Origin: a bacterium
GTDB taxonomy: Bacteria > Cyanobacteriota > Vampirovibrionia > Gastranaerophilales > Gastranaerophilaceae
Assembly (NCBI GenBank): GCA_017536545.1
Contig: JAFXHF010000016.1
Location: forward strand, 124,001 to 188,000
Direction: 5' to 3'
DNA length: 64,000 nt
This document shows positions 24,874-33,750 of the stretch, piece by piece. The first letter of the stretch is position 1; the number at the start of each line of letters is the position of its first letter. The position numbers and the translations under genes are program-made. The notes beneath the pieces were generated by a model. It did not search any database, had not been told where the DNA came from, and saw nothing but the letters and a program-made list of their open reading frames with translations.

Positions 24874-26586
24874 ATGCAAGTCTCAAAAGTTGGTAGTGCC
24901 TCGTGGGTAGGTACTAATTATGGTCTAAAAAAATCTAATGGTAGTGTTCAAAGGGTTTCAAATCCTTTTATAAATAGCAAGTATAATTTAGCGACGGATA
25001 CGGTTGCGTTTACTCAAAAACAGGTTATTGAAAATCTTTTTATTGAAGATTTGAGTACTTGTAGATATAACGGGAGTTATAATGATTTTAGTGTTAAGCT
25101 TCAGGATATGGTAGATAACACGCATATTACTCAAATTGTGAAGTCAGTTAATAAGCCTGATGAGCCAACTTATGTTATTGAAAACGATAATATTGGCACA
25201 ATGTATATTGCAAAAAATGCAAAACATAAGAATATTAAACCGGGGGTAATTGTCGGAAAAACAGGAATGTATGCGACATTAGAAGTTCCAGGTAGAAAGG
25301 GAAATTTTGTAGTAATTATTCCTTATGGTTCAGAATTAAGTACGGAATCTGGCTTGAAAGTTATGAACAAAAGAACTCATAGACACTTGAATTTTACTGG
25401 CTCGACTTGTACGGTAAACGCTTATTATAAGCCTGAAAAAACAATTAATAGTGTGAATGAATTCATTAGGATGACTGAAACATCTCCTATTTTTGATGAT
25501 GTAAAACGTGCAGATAAAGATTACTCAAAATATTTTCATCCATATATTTTAGCAGGTGGTTTTGGGTCTAGATTGGAGGCTATTAGCCACACCAGAGGGG
25601 ACAACAAACCGTCAACAGGTACACCTATCCCAAATTGGAATTTGATTAATTTCACTTTGTTGAATTTATATCAAGCAAATTTGTTAGATAAAAAAACTGA
25701 TATTGATTTTTGTGTTCAAAAAGAGGCTAATAGTGCTGTAGGATGTTTTGTAACTACATTAGGCTACAAAATTGATATGACACCTCGAGGTTTAGATTTG
25801 GTTAAAGCAGGTGAATCTATTGTTCCACCTGATAAAAATGTCATTATTATGCCATCGGATAATATCACGGATGTTAATTTATCTGAAGCTCTAGATGCCT
25901 TTTTAGATAGGCCAGATGCTGGCATGATGGTCGTAGCTGTACCAGATTACAGATGTTATGGTGGGTTAATTTTACATAATGATAAGAATGAAATTAATAC
26001 ATTTATTACAAAACCTTCAAAAGAATTACTTGATACAGGTGTGGGTCATGTAATCAAAAATGGTAAAGTGCACAAGGACCCTGATGGGCAAGATACATCT
26101 TTAGGTAATGCGTTTATATATATTATCAAACCAGATGTTTTAGACACTATTACAGATATTTATAGAAACAAAATTAGAAATTCTTATAGTGTTTTAATGG
26201 CGACAAAAGGTGGCGATAAGACCATGTCTAAGGAAGAATATTTAAGTGTGATTGAAAGTTTTTGGGATAGAGAAATTATTCCTGAACTTGTACATATGAG
26301 TAATGAAGGCAGATTAAAAGGTCGTGATGGTCAAGATTTGAAAGTGGTTTCTTATGACTCTTTAGATGCTGATTGGTCAGATGTTGGGGAATATTCTTCT
26401 TATTATTCAACAATTAAAAATATCGCAAAAGAGGATAGTTTTACGAAATTACCTAAAAAACTAAAACAAGTGGTAAGTGATAATATTGATAAAAACGTAA
26501 TTTTCAATGCTGATTTTAAAGAAGATTTTAAAGAATTTTTAGGTAATGGTTATGTGAACGGTAATGTAATTGTCGTTGCGAAATAG
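24874..26586 (+). CDS. Sugar-nucleotidyltransferase-like protein with VAFTQ tag
   Basis: This 570-aa protein has a central GT-A nucleotidyltransferase domain: ILAGGFGSRLEAISHTRGDNKP at about residues 225-246 matches the NTP-binding signature of GlgC/RfbA-type enzymes. VIIMPSDNITD and a C-terminal region with DSLDADWSDVGEYSSYY follow, like the sugar-binding part. The N-terminal 200 residues are an unusual extension containing VAFTQ at 44-48, a variant of the SFTG tag. It probably makes an NDP-sugar, but substrate and activity are unproven. The ATG at 24874 is chosen because AAGGAG precedes it. Confidence 0.75.
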   Translation: MQVSKVGSASWVGTNYGLKKSNGSVQRVSNPFINSKYNLATDTVAFTQKQVIENLFIEDLSTCRYNGSYNDFSVKLQDMVDNTHITQIVKSVNKPDEPTYVIENDNIGTMYIAKNAKHKNIKPGVIVGKTGMYATLEVPGRKGNFVVIIPYGSELSTESGLKVMNKRTHRHLNFTGSTCTVNAYYKPEKTINSVNEFIRMTETSPIFDDVKRADKDYSKYFHPYILAGGFGSRLEAISHTRGDNKPSTGTPIPNWNLINFTLLNLYQANLLDKKTDIDFCVQKEANSAVGCFVTTLGYKIDMTPRGLDLVKAGESIVPPDKNVIIMPSDNITDVNLSEALDAFLDRPDAGMMVVAVPDYRCYGGLILHNDKNEINTFITKPSKELLDTGVGHVIKNGKVHKDPDGQDTSLGNAFIYIIKPDVLDTITDIYRNKIRNSYSVLMATKGGDKTMSKEEYLSVIESFWDREIIPELVHMSNEGRLKGRDGQDLKVVSYDSLDADWSDVGEYSSYYSTIKNIAKEDSFTKLPKKLKQVVSDNIDKNVIFNADFKEDFKEFLGNGYVNGNVIVVAK

Positions 26587-26685
26587 TTATTGATTTTTTA
26601 CTATATTTTAAAACCCTAAGTTCAAATATAAATTTATGTAAAATTAAAAAATGTAAATTAACAAATATTTGATTTTGGGGTTTTA

Positions 26686-27624
26686 ATGCGTTGGAAAGAG
26701 GAAAACTTGATGTGTATTAGAAGATTACAATTATCAAGACTTGAAAATAGATTTATTCATAAGGTTTTTACGGCTGATGGGATTTTGAATACCAGACGTT
26801 GGAAAATCGCAGGAAGTGGTTTTTCTCAAAAGTATCTAATGGGACCAAAATTTTTTGAGCTAGGAATGTTGTATAAAACATCAAAAGATGCCGCAAGTGA
26901 AGCTAAGCCTCTTAAAACTTATTTGAAAGATATTGCAAAGTTAGTTGAAATTCCTGTTAAAAGTACTGAAAAAATAAAAACAACTCAACTTCTTGATATA
27001 AATCCGATGAATCACGATACATATTTTATGTTTGTTCATGGAGGTGGTGCAACATTTACTAATAACCATTATCAAGAATTATATAAAAGTTTGTATGGTA
27101 AGGTGGGTGTTTGTGCTCCTGAATTTCGAGGTTATGGTGTAAATTATCAAGCTGGAAAAGGTATGGATTTACGTAAAACAATGTCAGAAGATGTTGATGC
27201 AGGCATACAGTATTTATTAAATAAAGGTATTAAAGAAGAAAAGATAATTTTAATGAGATATTGTGGAGGTTGTACGCAAGCTTTAGATGTCGCTCAAAAA
27301 TATCCTCAGTTAAAACAAGTTATTTTGATGTCGCCATATACAAGTTTTGAATATATTCCTGCGGCTAATTCTTTTGTCACTTATTTAAAGCATCATTCAT
27401 ATAAATCACCAGATTTGCTCTCAGCACAGAATGTTGAGGCTCCTGTTTCAATAATTCATGTTAATGGAGATCAAATATTACCGTTTAAAGCACCATTAGA
27501 GTTGTCTAAAAAAGTTAAAAATTTAAAAGATTTTATAATTATTCAATCTGATAAAACACATTGGTTTAATAGGACAAAGATTGATTTAGTAGGTAGATTA
27601 ATTGACAAATGTATATCATCGTGA
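26686..27624 (+). CDS. Alpha/beta hydrolase with a cysteine nucleophile elbow
   Basis: This 312-aa protein is an alpha/beta hydrolase: FMFVHGGGATFTNNHY gives the oxyanion loop, and EFRGYGVNYQ follows. The nucleophile elbow reads RYCGGC where GxSxG is usual, so Cys replaces Ser. A late Asp (VNGDQILP) and His (DKTHWFN) complete a triad. It lies 32 bases before the RiPP precursor on the same strand, so it may process or load the peptide. A later ATG at 26710 is a possible alternative start. The function is inferred. Confidence 0.75.
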   Translation: MRWKEENLMCIRRLQLSRLENRFIHKVFTADGILNTRRWKIAGSGFSQKYLMGPKFFELGMLYKTSKDAASEAKPLKTYLKDIAKLVEIPVKSTEKIKTTQLLDINPMNHDTYFMFVHGGGATFTNNHYQELYKSLYGKVGVCAPEFRGYGVNYQAGKGMDLRKTMSEDVDAGIQYLLNKGIKEEKIILMRYCGGCTQALDVAQKYPQLKQVILMSPYTSFEYIPAANSFVTYLKHHSYKSPDLLSAQNVEAPVSIIHVNGDQILPFKAPLELSKKVKNLKDFIIIQSDKTHWFNRTKIDLVGRLIDKCISS

Positions 27625-27656
27625 TAGGGTGATTTTGTATAGAAAGGGGTATGCAA

Positions 27657-27989
27657 ATGGTACAAAACATTACGGCTTATGCTGGCAGATCTTCAGCAGG
27701 AAGAAGAGTTACTGCAAGATTGACTCAAATGCCTGCAGAAATTGGACAAAATATTAAAAGTAAAGCAATAAAAGCCGCAGATTCTTGTGGTGGTATGATG
27801 TCTTGGAGCACACATACAGCACCTGTTCAAGCTAAAAAAGTTATCAAAGCCGCAGATTCTTGCGGTGGTATGATGTCTTGGAGCACACATACTGCACCTG
27901 TTCAGGCTAAAAAGACAATTCAAGCAGCAGATTCTTGTGCAGGTATGATGTCTTGGAGTACTCACACAGCACCAAGAGTATTATCTTAG
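27657..27989 (+). CDS. RiPP precursor peptide with three core repeats
   Basis: This 110-aa peptide has a leader of about 37 residues (MVQNITAYAGRSSAGRRV...) then three near-identical 25-residue repeats. Each contains the core ADSCGGMMSWSTHTAP, and the first two are followed by the linker VQAKK. The third repeat has Ala for the first Gly of the core. Each core has one Cys, one Trp and a Ser/Thr/His-rich end, suitable for radical SAM crosslinking. A PqqD-like protein and a radical SAM/SPASM enzyme follow at once. The ATG at 27657 has AAAGGGG at proper spacing; 27651 is too close. I do not know a named family with this core. Confidence 0.82.
   Translation: MVQNITAYAGRSSAGRRVTARLTQMPAEIGQNIKSKAIKAADSCGGMMSWSTHTAPVQAKKVIKAADSCGGMMSWSTHTAPVQAKKTIQAADSCAGMMSWSTHTAPRVLS
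27771..27986 (+). repeat. Three 75-bp repeats encoding the RiPP cores
   Basis: Units begin at 27771, 27846 and 27921, with an exact period of 75 bp. The third is shortened at its end. Units 1 and 2 encode the same 25 residues with few silent changes. Confidence 0.9.
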
Positions 27990-28004
27990 TAAACGATATT
28001 TATA

Positions 28005-28289
28005 ATGAGTAAATTATATAAGTTTAACAAAGATGTTGTGACTCGTTTTGAGAGTCGTATTGAAGACGGAATGTATTTCTTGTTCAATGTTTCTCGTAAT
28101 GAACTTTGGACAGGAAATACATCTTCTTATGTTTTGTTAAATAATTTCAAACGTAAAATGTCTGTAAAAACGGCATTAGATAGTAGTTTTGATAATTTTG
28201 ATTTAGAATATTCAGCTTTGGAAAATATGTTATCAAAACTTGTCGATGATTTGGTAGCTAAAGGTTTTTTAGATTGTTATGATGAGTAA
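28005..28289 (+). CDS. PqqD-like RiPP recognition element protein
   Basis: This 94-aa protein has the PqqD/RRE pattern: a beta-hairpin ending ELWTGNTSSYVLLNNF, a helix, then LSKLVDDLVAKGFLD in the winged-helix end. RRE domains bind the leader peptide and deliver the core to the maturase. The stop overlaps the radical SAM gene start region by 11 bases, so the two are coupled. Confidence 0.82.
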   Translation: MSKLYKFNKDVVTRFESRIEDGMYFLFNVSRNELWTGNTSSYVLLNNFKRKMSVKTALDSSFDNFDLEYSALENMLSKLVDDLVAKGFLDCYDE

Positions 28290-29484
28290 TCTTTCAAAAA
28301 AAGAACAAAATAGAAAAACTTACTTAGACATGTATTTTAAAGGGATTCCGCCTAGTGATGATTTTGTTACGGTGTTTAATTTGATGCATGAAGTTCTTAA
28401 TCGAGGGGATATTCATTTTGTATGTGATTATCCTTTTTCTGTTGTGTGGGAATTAACCTCAGCTTGTAATCTGCGTTGTAGACATTGTTATATTCAATCT
28501 AGGGAAAATGCATATTGTAGCGAGAATGATTTATCTGATGGGGAAATGATGGAACTGGCAAGGCAACTCGTTGATTATTTTGAGGTAAATCATGTTACCC
28601 TTACTGGTGGGGAACCATTCTTACGTAAAAATATTTTAGATATTTTAAATGTACTAAAAGAGTCTAATACTGCAGTTTATATTCAAACTAATGCGACTTT
28701 GATAAATGATAATATAATTGAATGTTTGGCTAAATTGTTGAACCCAAATATAGACGTTATTCAAGTTAGTTTAGATGGTCTTATTTCTGATTCTCATAAC
28801 AAAATTAGGGGTAAAGATATTTATAACAAGGTTGTTGAAAACATTAAAAAAATGATTGAAGCAGGACTTTTTGTTTCTGTAAATTGTACAATGACAAAAT
28901 TAAATTATGATGAGATAGAAAATCTTCTACTTGTTTGTAATGATATGGGGGTTAAAAGGTTTACTGTTACTAAAATGAAGGTAACAATTCCTGAACATGA
29001 AGAATTTGTGCTTACAAATGATGAAAATTTTGAGATGATTTCAAGATTAATTAATCTGAAAATGTCTAAAAATTTACCAATACATATGAACCTAACTTGC
29101 TTCAGTATTATGGAATTATTGAATGATAATGCAGTTAGAACAATGTTAGACGATTATATCGATAAGGATGCAAAATTAAATCCTCCAATTTATATGAATT
29201 GTCATCATAGAGAAAAGATTGCAATTAAGCCTGATGGAAAAGTGTATTTATGTCCAGATGTTGTTTCTCAGAAAGCATTGTTGGGAGATTTTAAAAAGAA
29301 TTCATTAGAAGAGATTTGGGCTACAGTTGATTCTCACCCTTTATATCAATTTAGAGAGTTTTCAAAAATGGAGTGTAAAAATTGTAAGTTTGTATTCTTA
29401 TGCAAAAGCGGATGTATGGGTGAAAATTTCGTTAAAACAGAAAATATTTATTCAAAATCTCCAGACTGTAAATTCTGTTTTTAA
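28279..29484 (+). CDS. Radical SAM/SPASM peptide maturase
   Basis: This 401-aa enzyme has the radical SAM cluster CNLRCRHCYIQ at about residues 63-73 and the SAM-binding TGGEPFLRK. The C-terminal SPASM domain carries auxiliary cluster cysteines (MNCHHREKIAIKPDGKVYLCPDVVSQ, then MECKNCKFVFLCKSGCMGE and CKFCF at the end). Such enzymes install thioether or C-C crosslinks in RiPPs. Coupling to the RRE gene and the adjacent Cys/Trp-core precursor support this role. The exact chemistry is not predictable. Confidence 0.92.
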   Translation: MMSNLSKKEQNRKTYLDMYFKGIPPSDDFVTVFNLMHEVLNRGDIHFVCDYPFSVVWELTSACNLRCRHCYIQSRENAYCSENDLSDGEMMELARQLVDYFEVNHVTLTGGEPFLRKNILDILNVLKESNTAVYIQTNATLINDNIIECLAKLLNPNIDVIQVSLDGLISDSHNKIRGKDIYNKVVENIKKMIEAGLFVSVNCTMTKLNYDEIENLLLVCNDMGVKRFTVTKMKVTIPEHEEFVLTNDENFEMISRLINLKMSKNLPIHMNLTCFSIMELLNDNAVRTMLDDYIDKDAKLNPPIYMNCHHREKIAIKPDGKVYLCPDVVSQKALLGDFKKNSLEEIWATVDSHPLYQFREFSKMECKNCKFVFLCKSGCMGENFVKTENIYSKSPDCKFCF

Positions 29485-29526
29485 AATTAATACTTGCAAT
29501 GAAAAATTTTTGTGCAAGAATAAGTT

Positions 29527-30222
29527 ATGGAGATTAAGTGTAAAACATACCCTATTAATTCAAGTAATTATCAAAGACCCCATCAGCAGGAGTTCACCTC
29601 AAGACGCGAGCGTATAAAAGTGCAGAGTGTGAGTGTGGGTACAACAACGGATATATTTGTGACAAGACCGAATGCAGAGAAAAGTGCGTTCGGTCTTTCA
29701 AGTTCTAAGGGCTTTTTTGCTCGTTGTAAAGATGCAGTTGTTCAATATTGCAAAAATTATAAGAAAAATATTCAACACACATATGATCATAAAATAGTTT
29801 TTGCTCTTATTGAAAAAGAATTGTATGGCAAAAATTCTATTGATAGTATTACTCACGATGCAGATAAGATGATTATGTATTTGTTAGGTTTCCCAAAATC
29901 AGTGGTATCTAAAGTTCATAGAAGTATTTCTGTACATCACCCTGAAAGTGGGAAACAATTGAATTTAAGAAGTATGTTGTGTGATAACATTGCATCTTCC
30001 CCACAATTTAAACCTGAGAAAAAATATTCGCTACGTGAGTATTATAATCTTTCAAAAGAATTACAAGAAATTCCAGGCTTCGGCGAATTGGTTAAAAAAT
30101 ATAATTTTGGTGACAATATTGATTTTTCTAGAATAAAGGCTTTGAAACAATATAAATATGATGGTTTTGCTGGCTTGTGGTCAGTTGCTTATAAATCTCT
30201 ATTGTTAGCATTTATTCATTAA
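29527..30222 (+). CDS. Unknown protein downstream of the RiPP maturase
   Basis: I do not recognise this 231-aa frame. The C-terminal 150 residues look like a real helical domain with conserved-looking histidines and aspartates (THDADKMIMYLLGF and SISVHHPESGK), a pattern reminiscent of HD-like or DUF5662-type metal proteins. The first 60 residues are low-complexity. A terminator-like hairpin falls inside them and no Shine-Dalgarno precedes the ATG, so the true start may be later. It may belong to the RiPP cluster or be a neighbour only. Confidence 0.55.
   Translation: MEIKCKTYPINSSNYQRPHQQEFTSRRERIKVQSVSVGTTTDIFVTRPNAEKSAFGLSSSKGFFARCKDAVVQYCKNYKKNIQHTYDHKIVFALIEKELYGKNSIDSITHDADKMIMYLLGFPKSVVSKVHRSISVHHPESGKQLNLRSMLCDNIASSPQFKPEKKYSLREYYNLSKELQEIPGFGELVKKYNFGDNIDFSRIKALKQYKYDGFAGLWSVAYKSLLLAFIH
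29664..29698 (+). terminator. Terminator-like hairpin after the RiPP cluster
   Basis: A 13-bp stem (AAGACCGAATGCA with TGCGTTCGGTCTT, one G-T) and an 8-base loop end in TTT. It lies within the 5' part of the next reading frame, which makes the start of that gene uncertain. Confidence 0.5.
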
Positions 30223-30245
30223 TCTAATATTAATTTAAAATTATC

Positions 30246-30274
30246 TTGAAATTAAACTATTCTCGTTGTATAAA
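30246..30274 (+). promoter_or_regulatory. gdhA promoter
   Basis: TTGAAA, 17 bases, TATAAA. Both hexamers match 5 of 6. Confidence 0.6.
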
Positions 30275-30313
30275 AAAATCAGTAATAGTCGAAATATAAG
30301 AGGAAGTTAGAAG

Positions 30314-31666
30314 ATGAATGCTTATTTAGAAAAAGTTTTAAATGAAACAGAATTAAAAAACATAAATGAATCAGAATATTTACAAGCTGTAAAAGAAGTT
30401 CTTTCTACAATAGAACCAGTTGTTGATGCTCACCAAGAAGAGTATGAAAAAATTGCATTATTAGAAAGAATGGTTGAACCAGAAAGAATCGTAACTTTTA
30501 GAGTTCCTTGGATTGATGATAATGGTCAAGTTCAAGTAAATAGAGGTTATAGAGTTCAATTTAGTTCTTTGATTGGTCCATACAAAGGTGGTTTGAGATT
30601 TCACCCAAGCGTAAACCAAAGTATTATGAAATTTTTAGGTTTTGAACAAATTTTCAAAAATGCTTTAACAGGCTTGCCAATTGGTGGTGCTAAGGGTGGA
30701 AGTGATTTTGACCCAAAAGGTAAATCAGATGTTGAAATTATGCATTTTTGTCAAAGTTTTATGACTGAATTGTATCGTCATATTGGTCAAGATGTCGATG
30801 TTCCTGCTGGTGATATCGGAGTTGGAGCTAGAGAAATTGGCTATATGTTTGGTCAATACAAAAGAATTAGAAACGCATATGAAGGTGGCGTTTTAACAGG
30901 TAAAGATATCAGTTATGGTGGATCTTTAGCTAGAAAAGAAGCTACTGGTTATGGTTTGATTTACTTTATGAGAGAAATGTTAGCTGCTCATAACAAATCA
31001 TTGGAAGGTAAAACAGTTATTATTTCAGGTTCTGGTAACGTTGCAATTTATGCATGCGAAAAAGTTACAGAAATGGGTGCAAAAGTTGTTGCAATGAGCG
31101 ACTCTAACGGTTGTATCTATGATAAAAATGGTATTGATTTAGATTTAATCAAACAAATTAAAGAAGTTGAACGTGGAAGAATTAAAGATTATTTGAACAC
31201 ATATATTGATGCAAAATATATCGAAAAAACTGGTGTTGATTCTCCAATTTGGGAAATTAAAGCAGATATCGCTCTTCCTTGTGCAACTCAAAACGAAGTA
31301 ACACTAAATTCAGCAAAAGTACTTGTTGAAAATGGAGTTTTAGCTGTTGGTGAAGGTGCAAATATGCCTTGTACAATTGAAGCTACAAATTATTTCTTAG
31401 AACATGGTGTTCTTGTAGCTCCAGCTAAAGCTGCAAATGCTGGTGGTGTTGCAACTTCTGCTATTGAAATGTCTCAAAATAGTATGAGATTCTATTATAC
31501 ATTTGAAGAAGTTGAAGCTAAATTAGAAAGAATTATGGTTAATATTTTCAAATCTTGTGCTGCAGCTGCTGCAAAATATAGATGTTCTGGTAACTATGTT
31601 GCTGGTGCAAATATCGCAGCTTTCCAAAAATTAGCAAAAGCAATGCGTGCACAAGGTATTGTATAA
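30314..31666 (+). CDS. gdhA: Glutamate dehydrogenase
   Basis: This 450-aa protein is a hexameric-type glutamate dehydrogenase that aminates 2-oxoglutarate. It shows the substrate site GPYKGGLRFHPSVN, the catalytic lysine region GGAKGGSDFDPKG, AGDIGVGAREIGYMFGQYKR, and the nucleotide-binding fold IISGSGNVAIYACEK. Length and motifs match the NADP-type bacterial enzymes. Ammonia assimilation through GdhA suits an ammonia-rich gut. AGAGGAAG precedes the ATG. It stands alone with its own promoter. Confidence 0.95.
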   Translation: MNAYLEKVLNETELKNINESEYLQAVKEVLSTIEPVVDAHQEEYEKIALLERMVEPERIVTFRVPWIDDNGQVQVNRGYRVQFSSLIGPYKGGLRFHPSVNQSIMKFLGFEQIFKNALTGLPIGGAKGGSDFDPKGKSDVEIMHFCQSFMTELYRHIGQDVDVPAGDIGVGAREIGYMFGQYKRIRNAYEGGVLTGKDISYGGSLARKEATGYGLIYFMREMLAAHNKSLEGKTVIISGSGNVAIYACEKVTEMGAKVVAMSDSNGCIYDKNGIDLDLIKQIKEVERGRIKDYLNTYIDAKYIEKTGVDSPIWEIKADIALPCATQNEVTLNSAKVLVENGVLAVGEGANMPCTIEATNYFLEHGVLVAPAKAANAGGVATSAIEMSQNSMRFYYTFEEVEAKLERIMVNIFKSCAAAAAKYRCSGNYVAGANIAAFQKLAKAMRAQGIV

Positions 31667-31693
31667 TAAAGTTTAATAGCAAAAATAATTTTT

Positions 31694-33064
31694 ATGGGTT
31701 TTCATGCTTATGCAATGAAAACCCAATTTATATCTGCGTATAATTATTATCCAAAATATAATCTCTCGCAAAAAGAACAACAAACAAATACTCCAGTTAC
31801 TAGACCTGTTTCAAATATTCAGTCTAAAGTTCAGTTGAATTTTACAGGTAATCGTTCTGTGGATTCTTTGATAAGGGTTTTGCATTTAGATCCTCTTTTG
31901 CATTTTAAGAACTTTACGAAGGAAGAATATTCAAGATTATCGTTGAGAGAAATTGAAAAATTAAGAGCGAGAAGTCTTGAAGTAATTAAAGATTCTAACT
32001 TTGATGCGTTAAATGCATTAGACGATATTCATACTATTGTTCCAAATGCTTTGAAATCTATGTTTGATAACTTTTTTGGAGCTGGTCAATATGTTGTTAT
32101 AACAATTGGGCGTTCTTTGTCGACAATAGGAAAAGCGTTGGGGTATAGAATTGGTGAAGAAAATGTTGTTAACCTTCCGATGAGTTGGTCTAGACGATTT
32201 ATGCCTACAACAACTAGGGTTGGGGATCATTTTGAAATATATAAAAAAATAAATTCTTATCAAGAGGGATTATATAAATTTTTAGCGTATTTAGAAAAGA
32301 TTGGTTTGGGTAGGGAGCAAGTTAAAAACTCTGGAAAAAGTTATATTTTAATGGATTATTGTTGTTCTGGGGATTCGTTGAAGGGTGCTGAGTTTTTATT
32401 CAAATCTGACTATGTTTGGGGACCAGATTCCAAAACTTATGCGGTTGATATCCTGAGTGCTTTGGAAAAATACGATTTACCTCAAGCAAGATTAATAAAG
32501 AGTAAATCAGTTAACGATGAACCAATAATGATTGATAGTCTTCCATTATTGAGTAAAGTTTTGTGTGGTAGTCACTTGAAAAGTTATTCAGATATTGGAC
32601 GAGCTCTTTCTCTTGGGGAAACTGAAAAAGTTGTATTTGTAACGCCTAAAGGTTATGGAATTACTCATAAAGAAAACCAACTTGTTAAATTTAGGATTTT
32701 AGATGGAGCAATGAAATCTCAAGCTGGGGAAGCTCCAAATTTAAAAGCAAATGTAGGTGATTTTCAACTTTCAGGACAGAGGGTTGCACCTTGGAACGAT
32801 TATTTATCTCAAACAGAGTCTGATATTAGAAATGATATTCAAAGAGTGAATTTCCAACTTATAAAATTAGATGCTGCAGATATTTATGGGACTCCTTTAA
32901 GACGAGATTTGGAATGTTTGTATAATGATTTGACTGATTATTATAACACATATAAAAGAAACCCTTATAGCATGGTTACTTATTATCAGTCAAAAAATAA
33001 CATTCAGAGAATTATTGAAAATGCGGAGACAGCATTAGTAGGAAAGGATATTTTTGCAAAATGA
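31694..33064 (+). CDS. Unknown protein with LNFTG tag and phosphoribosyltransferase-like segment
   Basis: This is a 456-aa protein. LNFTG lies at residues 48-52 after an unstructured start. The segment YVVITIGRSLSTIGKAL followed later by SYILMDYCCSGDSLKGAEFLF resembles the two core strands and PRPP-loop of the phosphoribosyltransferase fold, but the acidic pair is not canonical, so activity is uncertain. No Shine-Dalgarno precedes the ATG; an in-frame ATG at 31715 is possible. It overlaps the next gene by 4 bases (ATGA), so the two act together. Confidence 0.7.
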   Translation: MGFHAYAMKTQFISAYNYYPKYNLSQKEQQTNTPVTRPVSNIQSKVQLNFTGNRSVDSLIRVLHLDPLLHFKNFTKEEYSRLSLREIEKLRARSLEVIKDSNFDALNALDDIHTIVPNALKSMFDNFFGAGQYVVITIGRSLSTIGKALGYRIGEENVVNLPMSWSRRFMPTTTRVGDHFEIYKKINSYQEGLYKFLAYLEKIGLGREQVKNSGKSYILMDYCCSGDSLKGAEFLFKSDYVWGPDSKTYAVDILSALEKYDLPQARLIKSKSVNDEPIMIDSLPLLSKVLCGSHLKSYSDIGRALSLGETEKVVFVTPKGYGITHKENQLVKFRILDGAMKSQAGEAPNLKANVGDFQLSGQRVAPWNDYLSQTESDIRNDIQRVNFQLIKLDAADIYGTPLRRDLECLYNDLTDYYNTYKRNPYSMVTYYQSKNNIQRIIENAETALVGKDIFAK

Positions 33065-33750
33065 TAAAGATTATAAATGCTTCTCCAGAAGTTTTAAATG
33101 GGAAATTTAATCAGTTTAGCAGGATGATGATTAGAGGACAACATCGTGATACTACTTATGTTGTTTCTCAGTTGAAACAATATGAAAAACAGTATAAGAA
33201 ATTAAATTTATTAGATGTATTTAGTGAAAACATTGCGGGTCTTGCTGATGCTTTGCACCATAGGGGTTTGGATGATTTTGCGGGTATTTTATATAGTCAT
33301 TTAGTAAAACTTTCAAATATTTCACCAAAGCAAAGAGAAGTTTTTGCACAAAGAGCTTTAGATGTTGCACAAAAACAAGGAGATTTATTGCATACATTAG
33401 CTCGTATTGTAGATTTGAAAAAGGTATACCAAACTAATGGAAGAAGACGTCAAGTGATTGATACTTTATTTTTGGAAGAAAAGCAATTAATGGCTATTAT
33501 AAAAGATTTTGAAAAAACGAAAAAATCTTATAGAACGTATAACAGAGGTGTTAGCTCACTTGAAACATATCAATTACGACTTGCGATGGCAAGAGTCGAT
33601 ATCGCAAAAGGTTTGTTAAATTCAAACCCAGAAGCTGCTGAGCGTAAAATTCTTCTAGCAATGCCAACATTTGAAACTTTCGGGAAAAATAAAGAATTAA
33701 GTTTTGCTCAAAGTGTTTTAAATCAGGTATATCAAAGGTTATCTCGTTAA
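33061..33750 (+). CDS. Helical-repeat protein coupled to the preceding gene
   Basis: This 229-aa all-helical protein has TPR-like spacing (ADALHHRGLDDFAGILYSHLVKLS and FAQRALDVAQKQGDLLHTLARI). I do not recognise a family. It starts at the ATGA overlap with the previous gene and ends 4 bases into the convergent histidine kinase gene, so no terminator fits between them. It is likely a partner or adaptor of the preceding phosphoribosyltransferase-like protein. Confidence 0.65.
   Translation: MIKIINASPEVLNGKFNQFSRMMIRGQHRDTTYVVSQLKQYEKQYKKLNLLDVFSENIAGLADALHHRGLDDFAGILYSHLVKLSNISPKQREVFAQRALDVAQKQGDLLHTLARIVDLKKVYQTNGRRRQVIDTLFLEEKQLMAIIKDFEKTKKSYRTYNRGVSSLETYQLRLAMARVDIAKGLLNSNPEAAERKILLAMPTFETFGKNKELSFAQSVLNQVYQRLSR

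Noticed and set aside
27771-27986. CRISPR-like array from the regular 75-bp repeats
   Set aside because: The repeats are coding, in frame, contiguous without spacers, and next to RiPP maturation genes.
29327-29617. 96-aa plus-strand frame overlapping the maturase end
   Set aside because: It is in another frame of the SPASM-coding region and has no support.
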